A DNA stretch of 64,000 nt, from positions 276,286 through 340,285 of the forward strand of contig CALXQI010000015.1 in assembly GCA_944390585.1 (NCBI GenBank), given 5' to 3'. The position numbers and the translations under genes are program-made. Every line of letters starts with the position of its first letter. The stretch's first letter is position 1. A model generated the notes under the pieces. It was not told the origin of the DNA. It worked only from the letters and a program-made list of their open reading frames with translations, and ran no database searches. Below, piece by piece: positions 57,447 to 64,000 of the stretch. The DNA comes from an uncultured Alphaproteobacteria bacterium (GTDB taxonomy: Bacteria; Pseudomonadota; Alphaproteobacteria; RUG11792).

Positions 57447-59726
57447 ATGACTATTAGCGTAGTAAAAAGAAATGGTGATCGCGTCCCATACAATGAAGAG
57501 ACAATACACAAAATAGTTGGATATGCATGTGCTGGGATAGAAGGTGTATCAATTTCAGAAATAGTATTGCATGCTGGCATACAAGCATATGACGGTATTT
57601 CAACAGCTGAAATTCAAGATTTACTGATTAGGTCTGCTGCTGATAAAATTTCTGCAAATTCGCCAAATTACCAATTTGTTGCAGCCAACTTAAATATTTT
57701 CAAAATAAGAAAAATTGCATACGGAAAATGGCTTCCACCAAGTCTTTATGATCATATTCAAAAAATGTGTGATGAAAAATGGTACGACACATTGCTACTA
57801 AAAGAATATACAAAAGAAGAAATCGATTCTTTTGATAAAATACTTGATCACTCCTTAGATCTAACGTTCTCATATGTTGCGACAAAGCAATTTGAAGGAA
57901 AGTATCTAATTAAAAATCGTGTAACAGGCAAAGTTCTAGAAAGCCCACAAATGGCGTTGATGTGTTTATCAATGGCTATATTTCAAAATTATTCTGATAA
58001 TAAAGCAGAGAGAGCGCAAATTATAAAAGATTTTTATACACAACTTGCACTACAAACGATTTCTCTTCCAACTCCGATTATGGCTGGCGCCAGAACTCCG
58101 CTTAGACAATTTAGCTCGTGCGTTTTGATAGAATGTGGTGATTCATTAGATAGTATCGCCGCAACAGGAACAAGTATCTTAAAGTACGTATCTAGAATGG
58201 CAGGTATTGGAATAAATGTCGGAGAAATTCGCGCAAAAGGAACTCCAGTTAGAAATGGATCCATATACCACACAGGTGTCACACCATTTATAAAATTCTT
58301 TCAAGCAGCTGTGCAAAGCTGTTCTGCAGGTGGTGTTAGAGTTGGAGCGGCCAGTGTATATTATCCTATATGGCATAGAGAAATTGGAGATCTACTAGTA
58401 TTAAAAAATAATAGGGGAATAGAAGAAAATAGAGCAAGACACATGGACTATTGTGTACAAATCAATGGGTTCTTGTATAAACGCCTACAAAATGCAAGCT
58501 ATATCACACTATTCTCTCCGCATGAAGTACGTGACCTATACGATGCCTTTTTTGCCGATCAAGAAAAATTTGCCCTTCTATACGAAAAATATGAAAATGA
58601 CACATCCATAAAATACAAAAAACGCGTTGATGCTCTTGAATTATTCTCTCTATTAATGCGAGAACGATCTAGTACAGGCAGAATCTATATTATGAATGTT
58701 GATCATTGCAATACACATTCATCATTTCTTCCTGATATTGCTCCAATAAAACAATCAAATCTATGCGCAGAGGTTACTTTGCCTACAAAACCATTAAGCG
58801 ATGCAGATCCAACACAGGGAGAAATTGCGTTATGTGTCCTTGCGGCTGTCAATGTTGGGAAAATAGGACTTGATAAAGAAAAAATGCGCCTATGTACAAG
58901 ATTGCTAGTTAGTGCATTAGATTGCATAATAGACTATCAAGAATACCCGATTTTAGCGGCAGAGAGTAACACAAAAGAACGCAGATCAATAGGCATAGGT
59001 GTAATAAATTATGCATATTTCTTAGCTAAAAATGGAGCAAACTATTCTGGAGAAGCCGGAAATTCACTAACGCACGAGCTGTTTGAGGCATTACAGTACT
59101 ACTGCATAGAAGCATCTGTAGAACTGGCAAAAAAGAAGGGAAAATGTCCAAAATTCTATGAAAGTAAATACTCAAAAGGAATCTTGCCAATCGATACATA
59201 CTATAAAAAGAATGTTGATAAAATCATTCCGCACGATATGTTAAAGCTAGATTGGGAGAAATTGCGACAGGATGTGTTAAAGTATGGAATGCGCAATTGC
59301 GCTTTAACAGCCCTTATGCCTTCAGAAACATCATCACAAGTTAGCAATTCCACAAATGGTATAGAACCGCCAAGAGCGCTCGTGTCAGTTAAGCAAAGTA
59401 AAGACGGCATCCTAAAACAAGTTGTCCCAGAAATCAAAACACTTGCAAATAAATATGAACTATTATGGGAAATAGAAAACAATACTGGATATTTATCAAA
59501 GGTTGCCATTATGCAAAAATTTGTTGATCAAGCAATCTCAACAAACACAAACTATGATCCAGCAAAATTTGAAGATGGAAAAGTTCCACTGCAAGTATTG
59601 TTCCGTGATTTGCTGTTTGCTTACTCAGTTGGTATCAAAACATTGTATTACCATAATACTAGAGATGGCGCCTCAGAAGAACAAATCCAAAACGACAATT
59701 GTGAAAGCGGTGCATGTACAATCTGA
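57447..59726 (+). CDS. nrdA: Class Ia ribonucleotide reductase alpha subunit
   Basis: It reduces ribonucleoside diphosphates. The 759 residues (E. coli 761) contain an N-terminal ATP-cone, RQFSSCVLIECGDS with the first redox Cys, the catalytic loop QSNLCAEVTLPTKPL with the active-site Cys, ALMPSETSSQVSN, and the C-terminal redox pair in CESGACTI. A GGAGGT ribosome-binding site lies four bases upstream of the ATG at 57447. The class Ia type close to gammaproteobacterial enzymes is notable. It is co-transcribed with nrdB. Confidence 0.96.
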   Translation: MTISVVKRNGDRVPYNEETIHKIVGYACAGIEGVSISEIVLHAGIQAYDGISTAEIQDLLIRSAADKISANSPNYQFVAANLNIFKIRKIAYGKWLPPSLYDHIQKMCDEKWYDTLLLKEYTKEEIDSFDKILDHSLDLTFSYVATKQFEGKYLIKNRVTGKVLESPQMALMCLSMAIFQNYSDNKAERAQIIKDFYTQLALQTISLPTPIMAGARTPLRQFSSCVLIECGDSLDSIAATGTSILKYVSRMAGIGINVGEIRAKGTPVRNGSIYHTGVTPFIKFFQAAVQSCSAGGVRVGAASVYYPIWHREIGDLLVLKNNRGIEENRARHMDYCVQINGFLYKRLQNASYITLFSPHEVRDLYDAFFADQEKFALLYEKYENDTSIKYKKRVDALELFSLLMRERSSTGRIYIMNVDHCNTHSSFLPDIAPIKQSNLCAEVTLPTKPLSDADPTQGEIALCVLAAVNVGKIGLDKEKMRLCTRLLVSALDCIIDYQEYPILAAESNTKERRSIGIGVINYAYFLAKNGANYSGEAGNSLTHELFEALQYYCIEASVELAKKKGKCPKFYESKYSKGILPIDTYYKKNVDKIIPHDMLKLDWEKLRQDVLKYGMRNCALTALMPSETSSQVSNSTNGIEPPRALVSVKQSKDGILKQVVPEIKTLANKYELLWEIENNTGYLSKVAIMQKFVDQAISTNTNYDPAKFEDGKVPLQVLFRDLLFAYSVGIKTLYYHNTRDGASEEQIQNDNCESGACTI

Positions 59727-60038
59727 TTATTATCCAGGATTAGAAACGTATTACCATAATGCTAGAAGAAAGTGGTAACAACAATTATAAAAGCTGTTTT
59801 CCTTGCTGTCTAAGAATGTATTGTAATGATACCTAAAAAATAAATTAAAAACAACAATTTGATTATGTTAATTTGCCATTATAGATCATAATTACATTGT
59901 TATACTGTATAATTTGATGCCAAAACATTGTATACAAACACCATGATTAAAAAAATTGGTAATTTTGTTTTATTCGCAATATATGCTATTATGCACTGTA
60001 GAGAGTACTTTTTTTGGCAATTTTGCCTAGTAATTTTT

Positions 60039-61733
60039 ATGACAATTAATGAGACAAACGGATCTTTTGCAGAAATGTTATCGCAATCAATGGATGGTCA
60101 CCGCTCTATTGAGGGGTCTGTTGTTAGGGGAACTGTTGTTTCACTAAAAAATGATAAAGCCGTAATTGATGTTGGACTAAAGTCAGAGGGTAGACTGTTT
60201 ATAAATGATATCAAAACTTTAACAGGCAAGGATACTGTAGACATAGGTGATACCATAGACGTTTATGTAGAGAAATATGAAGATAAAAATGGTGAGCCAA
60301 TACTTAGCATAGAAAAAGCTAAAAAAGAAGCTGTGTGGAATAACTTAAATAGGCACATGATTGACGGCACAAGTGTTGATGGCATTATTACTGGACGCAC
60401 GCGTGGTGGGTTATTGGTTGATATTGATGGAACACAAGCATTCTTGCCTGGCAGCCACGTTGATTTAAGACCTGTAAAGGATATTACTCCTTTGTTAAAT
60501 ATAAAACAGCCATTTAAAGTACTAAAAATGGATAAGCAAAGAAATAACATAGTTGTATCAAGAAGAAATGTACTAGAAGAGGCTCGCAACGCTGCTCGTG
60601 ACGGCATTATCTCTGGCCTTAGCGAAGGAATGGTGTTAGATGGCGTAGTCAAGAATATTACAGAATATGGTGCATTCGTTGATATTGGCGGAATAGATGG
60701 ATTATTACACATTACAGATATTTCATGGAAACGTGTCAGTACACCATCAGAGGTAATAAGTGTTGGAGAGCACATCAAGGTACAGGTATTAAAGTTTAAT
60801 GCTTCCACAGGACGTATCTCTCTTGGCATGAAGCAATTGTTACAAACACCGTGGGAGAATATTGAGGAGCGCTACCACGTTGGACAAATCTGCAAAGGAA
60901 CAGTTGTAAATATAACGGATTATGGTGCATTCGTTGAAATGGAAAGCTGCATAGAAGGCATGGTACATATGTCCGAAGTCAGCTGGCACAACAAAACAAT
61001 TGCCCCAAGTAAAGTCTTAACCGTTGGACAAGAAGTAGATGTAATGGTTTTAGATGTTAATCAAGAAAAGAAGAAAATATCATTAAGTATTAAACGCTGC
61101 CAACCTAACCCTTGGCAAAAATTTGCCGATGAGCATAAAGTTGGAGAAAAGCTACACGGCATCATACGCAACGTAACAGAATTTGGTATTTTTGTTGAGG
61201 TTGCAGAAAACCTTGATGGAATGGTGCACATTTCTGATATCTCATGGAAAGCTGGAACTGACGATGATGAGTCTAAAAATTATCAAAAAGGCCAAGAGAT
61301 CGATGTTATCGTGCTAGGCGTTGACCCAGAAAAAGAGCGTATTAACCTTGGCATCAAGCAGCTTGAAGAAGATCCATACGCTGATGCAATCGCAAATACA
61401 AAGAAAGGAAGTATTGTCAAAGCTACAGTTGAAAACATAACAGATGGTGGAATTGATGTAAAACTTGAAAACGGCTTGCCAGGCTTTATAAAACGTGCAG
61501 AACTTTCTAGTGATAGATCACACCAAAGATCATCCTTATTTGCTATAGGATCAGTCGTAGAAGGTATTGTTGTTAGCATCGATAAATCACGTGTCGTAAA
61601 TCTTTCTATAAAGGCTCTTGAAATTCAAGAAGAACGCCAAGCGCTAGAATCCTTAAGCTCACAAGATAAAAAAGCAAGTATTGGTGATATACTTGACAGT
61701 GCAATTCATAATAACGATAAAGAAACAAAGTGA
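60039..61733 (+). CDS. rpsA: Ribosomal protein S1 (bS1)
   Basis: It binds mRNA at the small subunit. The start at 60039 (MTINETNGSFAEML) gives 564 residues, the usual size; the upstream 37 hydrophobic open codons are not S1-like. Six S1 repeats are visible, for example VVRGTVVSLKNDKAVIDVGLKSEG, VKNITEYGAFVDIGGIDGLLHITD and VVNITDYGAFVEMESCIEGMVHMSE. The gap 59727-60038 holds only a short echo of the nrdA 3' end (see findings). Confidence 0.96.
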   Translation: MTINETNGSFAEMLSQSMDGHRSIEGSVVRGTVVSLKNDKAVIDVGLKSEGRLFINDIKTLTGKDTVDIGDTIDVYVEKYEDKNGEPILSIEKAKKEAVWNNLNRHMIDGTSVDGIITGRTRGGLLVDIDGTQAFLPGSHVDLRPVKDITPLLNIKQPFKVLKMDKQRNNIVVSRRNVLEEARNAARDGIISGLSEGMVLDGVVKNITEYGAFVDIGGIDGLLHITDISWKRVSTPSEVISVGEHIKVQVLKFNASTGRISLGMKQLLQTPWENIEERYHVGQICKGTVVNITDYGAFVEMESCIEGMVHMSEVSWHNKTIAPSKVLTVGQEVDVMVLDVNQEKKKISLSIKRCQPNPWQKFADEHKVGEKLHGIIRNVTEFGIFVEVAENLDGMVHISDISWKAGTDDDESKNYQKGQEIDVIVLGVDPEKERINLGIKQLEEDPYADAIANTKKGSIVKATVENITDGGIDVKLENGLPGFIKRAELSSDRSHQRSSLFAIGSVVEGIVVSIDKSRVVNLSIKALEIQEERQALESLSSQDKKASIGDILDSAIHNNDKETK

Positions 61734-61822
61734 TAAGAATATATAAAACTCTTGCTAGCATTTATGATGTAAAGTCATGTAAAATGCATACAGTCAGAAT
61801 GTATATATTGTAAAATTTCCGT

Positions 61823-62518
61823 ATGAATAACAATAGAATTACATTAATAAAACATCTGTATTCACATTTTGGTGTAAAATACTTTTTCCAGTTTTGCCAA
61901 AAAAAAGAAAGTATATCAATCGTAGATAATCAACAAAAAGTACACTTTAATACTCTAGATGATTTAAAATCATACATCATGCAACATGATATTTGCGGAT
62001 TAAAAAATACAGCGCGCAACACTGTATTTGCTGACGGCAATCCAGACTCAAAAATCATGATTTTGGGAGAAGCACCAGGCGAGTCAGAGGATATACAAGG
62101 CATACCATTTGTTGGACAAAGCGGACAACTCCTAAACAATATGCTCCGCTCTATAGGTATCACGCGATCTGACGTATACATAAGTAATATAGTGTTTTGG
62201 CGCCCTATAGGTAATCGCACCCCATCTAGTGATGAAATATCAGCCTGTATGCCATACGTTAATGAACACATAAGATTTATCAACCCAAAAATACTATTAT
62301 TACTTGGATCAGTTGCTGCAAAAGCCATTACAAACTCGCCTGAATCAATTACAAAAATGGCAGGTATTGTTAGCAAGTACATGGATATAGACGTTATTGC
62401 GACATTCCACCCAGCATATTTATTGCGTTCTCCTGCACAAAAACTCATTGCATTTAGAAATATGTTAACTGTAAAAAAGTTACTACAAAAACAATTTCAC
62501 ACTCATATTTGTCACTAA
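61823..62518 (+). CDS. Family 4 uracil-DNA glycosylase
   Basis: It removes uracil from DNA. The 231 residues include the water-activating region GEAPGESEDIQGIPFVGQSGQLL, the FWRPIGNRTPSSDEI segment, and the C-terminal FHPAYLLRSPAQK motif. Only two of the four Fe-S cysteines of thermophilic family 4 enzymes are visible (CGLK and ISACMP); this pattern is, as far as I remember, usual in alphaproteobacterial members. Confidence 0.9.
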   Translation: MNNNRITLIKHLYSHFGVKYFFQFCQKKESISIVDNQQKVHFNTLDDLKSYIMQHDICGLKNTARNTVFADGNPDSKIMILGEAPGESEDIQGIPFVGQSGQLLNNMLRSIGITRSDVYISNIVFWRPIGNRTPSSDEISACMPYVNEHIRFINPKILLLLGSVAAKAITNSPESITKMAGIVSKYMDIDVIATFHPAYLLRSPAQKLIAFRNMLTVKKLLQKQFHTHICH

Positions 62519-62965
62519 ATTTACGTCTTCCTTATATCTTCTTGCAATTTAATAAAAGTAGAAAATATCTTTACTTTTCTACCAATAGTTGCATAATCCA
62601 TGCTAAAAAATCCATTTAATATTTATTAACAATAACAATTAAATAATCTCAATAATGAACACAATAAATTATATATACATAAAAAATAATACTATAGCAA
62701 AAAACACATCAAATATTTATCAACAATTAATAATTTAACAAACAGAATAACAAAAATAATACATACTATATATAAAAACAGAGCTGTAATAAATTTTTAT
62801 AATCTATATCAAAAAAGTATATTGTATATTTATTAATAATCAATGCTTAGCCATAGAGTAATAGAAAATAGCAGATGCAACAGTTACATGTATATACAAA
62901 AACAATACTAGAGTAGCTTTAAGTAATCCATTTGGTAAAATATATATTATTTGGTGGGTAAAATA
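62519..62965. other. AT-rich intergenic region upstream of hslV
   Basis: 447 bp of very AT-rich DNA with short A/T runs. I see no convincing ORF, RNA gene, terminator or long repeat in it. The hslV promoter must lie near its right end. Confidence 0.4.
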
Positions 62966-63502
62966 ATGGAAATGATAGGAACAACAATTGTATGTGTACG
63001 TAAAAATAATACTGTAGTAATAGCTGGTGATGGACAAGTAACGCTTGGCAATAGTGTAATTAAAGCAACAGCAAAAAAGGTACGCCAACTATGTGATGGC
63101 AGTGTAATTGCAGGATTTGCAGGGGCAACAGCTGATGCGTTTGCCCTGTTTGAACGACTTGAAGAAAAGCTGCGCAAACACAATAAACAGCTACAAAAAG
63201 CATGTGTAGAATTGGGCAAAGATTGGCGCACAGATAAGGCACTGCGTAAGTTAGAAGCCATGATGATAGTAGCAAATACAACATCAACTTACCTGCTAAC
63301 AGGCAATGGCGACACACTAGAGCCAGAGTTTAATTATATCTCCATAGGCTCAGGCAGTAACTTTGCAATAGCTGCCGCAATGGCGCTATACGATAGCAAC
63401 ATGGATGCAGAACAAATTGCTAGACGTAGCCTAGAAATAGCTGCTAACTTCTGCATCTACACGAATGGAGAGGTGAGTGTGGAGAGGTTGGGATGCAACT
63501 GA
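62966..63502 (+). CDS. hslV: ATP-dependent protease subunit HslV
   Basis: The proteasome-like peptidase of the HslUV complex. From the ATG at 62966 (GGTGGG seven bases upstream) the protein starts MEMIGTTIV; removal of the short propeptide exposes the nucleophilic Thr. The [33 protein letters not shown] and [19 protein letters not shown] segments are diagnostic. 178 residues, normal length. The usual partner hslU does not follow; a secreted Ser-rich ORF does. Confidence 0.95.
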   Translation: MEMIGTTIVCVRKNNTVVIAGDGQVTLGNSVIKATAKKVRQLCDGSVIAGFAGATADAFALFERLEEKLRKHNKQLQKACVELGKDWRTDKALRKLEAMMIVANTTSTYLLTGNGDTLEPEFNYISIGSGSNFAIAAAMALYDSNMDAEQIARRSLEIAANFCIYTNGEVSVERLGCN

Positions 63503-63589
63503 GTTGCTAAAGGTGCATTGAGAAACAACTAGAGTTAGCGCTACACATGTGGTGTGATTCCCGGCAAGGTTTCTATAACGTTAATGTTT

Positions 63590-64000
63590 ATGAAAAAGTA
63601 TGTTGCGATTATGTGCACATGCGTTTCTGTGTGCCAGATAGGGGTTAGCAGTGATTTTAGAAGAACTGATTCTGATAGCTGTTCTTTCTCCTCTTCAACA
63701 TCTGCAAAGAATAGTAGTTCTAAAAAAACTGGTTCTGGAAACTGCACTTCACTCTCATCTATTCACTCCGATAGCCTGGCACCTTCATCCCATGCTTCAA
63801 CATCTGCAAGAAGTAGTAATTTTAGAATCACTGGGTCTGATAGCCGCGCTTCTTTCTCTTCTTTTAACTCTGGTAGCATGTGTGTTCCATCATCTCCTGC
63901 TTCAGCTTTTGTGAGAAGTGTTGTCGGCTCTAGCAAGTCTTCTATCATACGCGAGCTCACAACCATGTTCTCTGATAGAACAGGCATTAAATCTGGGAGA
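63590..64000 (+). CDS. Ser-rich secreted protein, partial (runs off the right edge)
   Basis: An open frame of 137 codons without stop to the window edge. It begins with a short signal-like sequence (MKKYVAIMCTCVSVCQIGVSS) and continues as a Ser-, Thr- and Asp-rich low-complexity chain. A degenerate repeat of about 40-45 residues recurs (RRTDSDSCSFSSSTSAKNSSS; FRITGSDSRASFSSFNSGS). It fits the secreted, repeat-containing proteins of the window. No function is recognised; the C-terminal domain lies outside. Confidence 0.65.
   Translation, partial: MKKYVAIMCTCVSVCQIGVSSDFRRTDSDSCSFSSSTSAKNSSSKKTGSGNCTSLSSIHSDSLAPSSHASTSARSSNFRITGSDSRASFSSFNSGSMCVPSSPASAFVRSVVGSSKSSIIRELTTMFSDRTGIKSGR

Noticed and set aside
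61823..62518. Missing Fe-S cysteines in the uracil-DNA glycosylase as an oddity
   Set aside because: As far as I remember, alphaproteobacterial members commonly show this CxLK and FWRP pattern, so it is not special to this genome.
62966..63502. Absence of hslU as loss of the HslUV protease
   Set aside because: hslU can lie elsewhere in rearranged genomes; the window gives no evidence of loss.

Overview
The window is an AT-rich, low-coding-density stretch of a Gram-negative chromosome. It best fits a host-associated, probably obligately intracellular alphaproteobacterium. Supporting signs are a PopZ/DUF2497-type pole organiser in an operon with lpxB, an alphaproteobacterial-style family 4 uracil-DNA glycosylase and CarD, scattered housekeeping genes with few biosynthetic operons, and many lineage-specific secreted proteins mixed with decaying genes. 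LPS genes (lpxD, lpxB) and pgi argue against Anaplasmataceae-like Rickettsiales; a Holosporales-type symbiont is a reasonable guess that I could not test.

Layout: 1-1893 (minus) is a multiply broken secreted metalloprotease gene. 2.1-6.1 kb holds a possible Hcp-like protein, comEC and dnaN. 5.8-7.3 kb (minus) encodes a Cys-rich 63-residue tandem-repeat protein whose tail overlaps dnaN antisense. 7.5-8.7 kb is a non-coding GC-richer array of ~165-bp repeats. 8.9-10.5 kb has aroK-recR and xseB. 10.7-12.9 kb is a two-gene secreted cassette with an intact M91-like (NleD-type) metallopeptidase. 13-18.2 kb (minus) has an Lrp regulator, a dsbA-pgi-response regulator operon, smpB and nuoD, with a candidate 85-nt small RNA at 16.2 kb. 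18.4-30 kb has a secreted protein, uvrB, lpxD, nupC, two tRNAs, fis, metG, secB, a GspF/PilC-like gene, bioY and obg. 30.1-32.4 kb is a second, broken M91-like gene. 32.8-45.4 kb has ftsA, an amino-acid permease, radA, nrdD, rplM-rpsI, hisS, carD-dnaB and RNase E/G. 45.5-50 kb is an accessory island: two coupled secreted-protein pairs, one with a deaminase-like and an LRR-like protein, flanked by a broken duplicate of the pyrG 5' end and by pyrG itself. 50.2-63.5 kb has pyrG, tolC-popZ-lpxB, tatD, nrdB-nrdA, rpsA, a uracil-DNA glycosylase and hslV. A Ser-rich secreted ORF runs off the right edge.

Two themes stand out. First, there is a secretome of signal-peptide proteins, often in translationally coupled pairs, including three M91-type HExxH paralogues (one intact, two decaying) and a deaminase-like protein; these look like host-directed effectors. 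Second, the genome copies gene ends: the 3' ends of lpxD, ftsA and lpxB are echoed as direct repeats next to the gene, and the pyrG 5' end is duplicated around an effector cassette. This resembles the actively varying tandem repeats known from Ehrlichia ruminantium, although the gene content here is not Ehrlichia-like.
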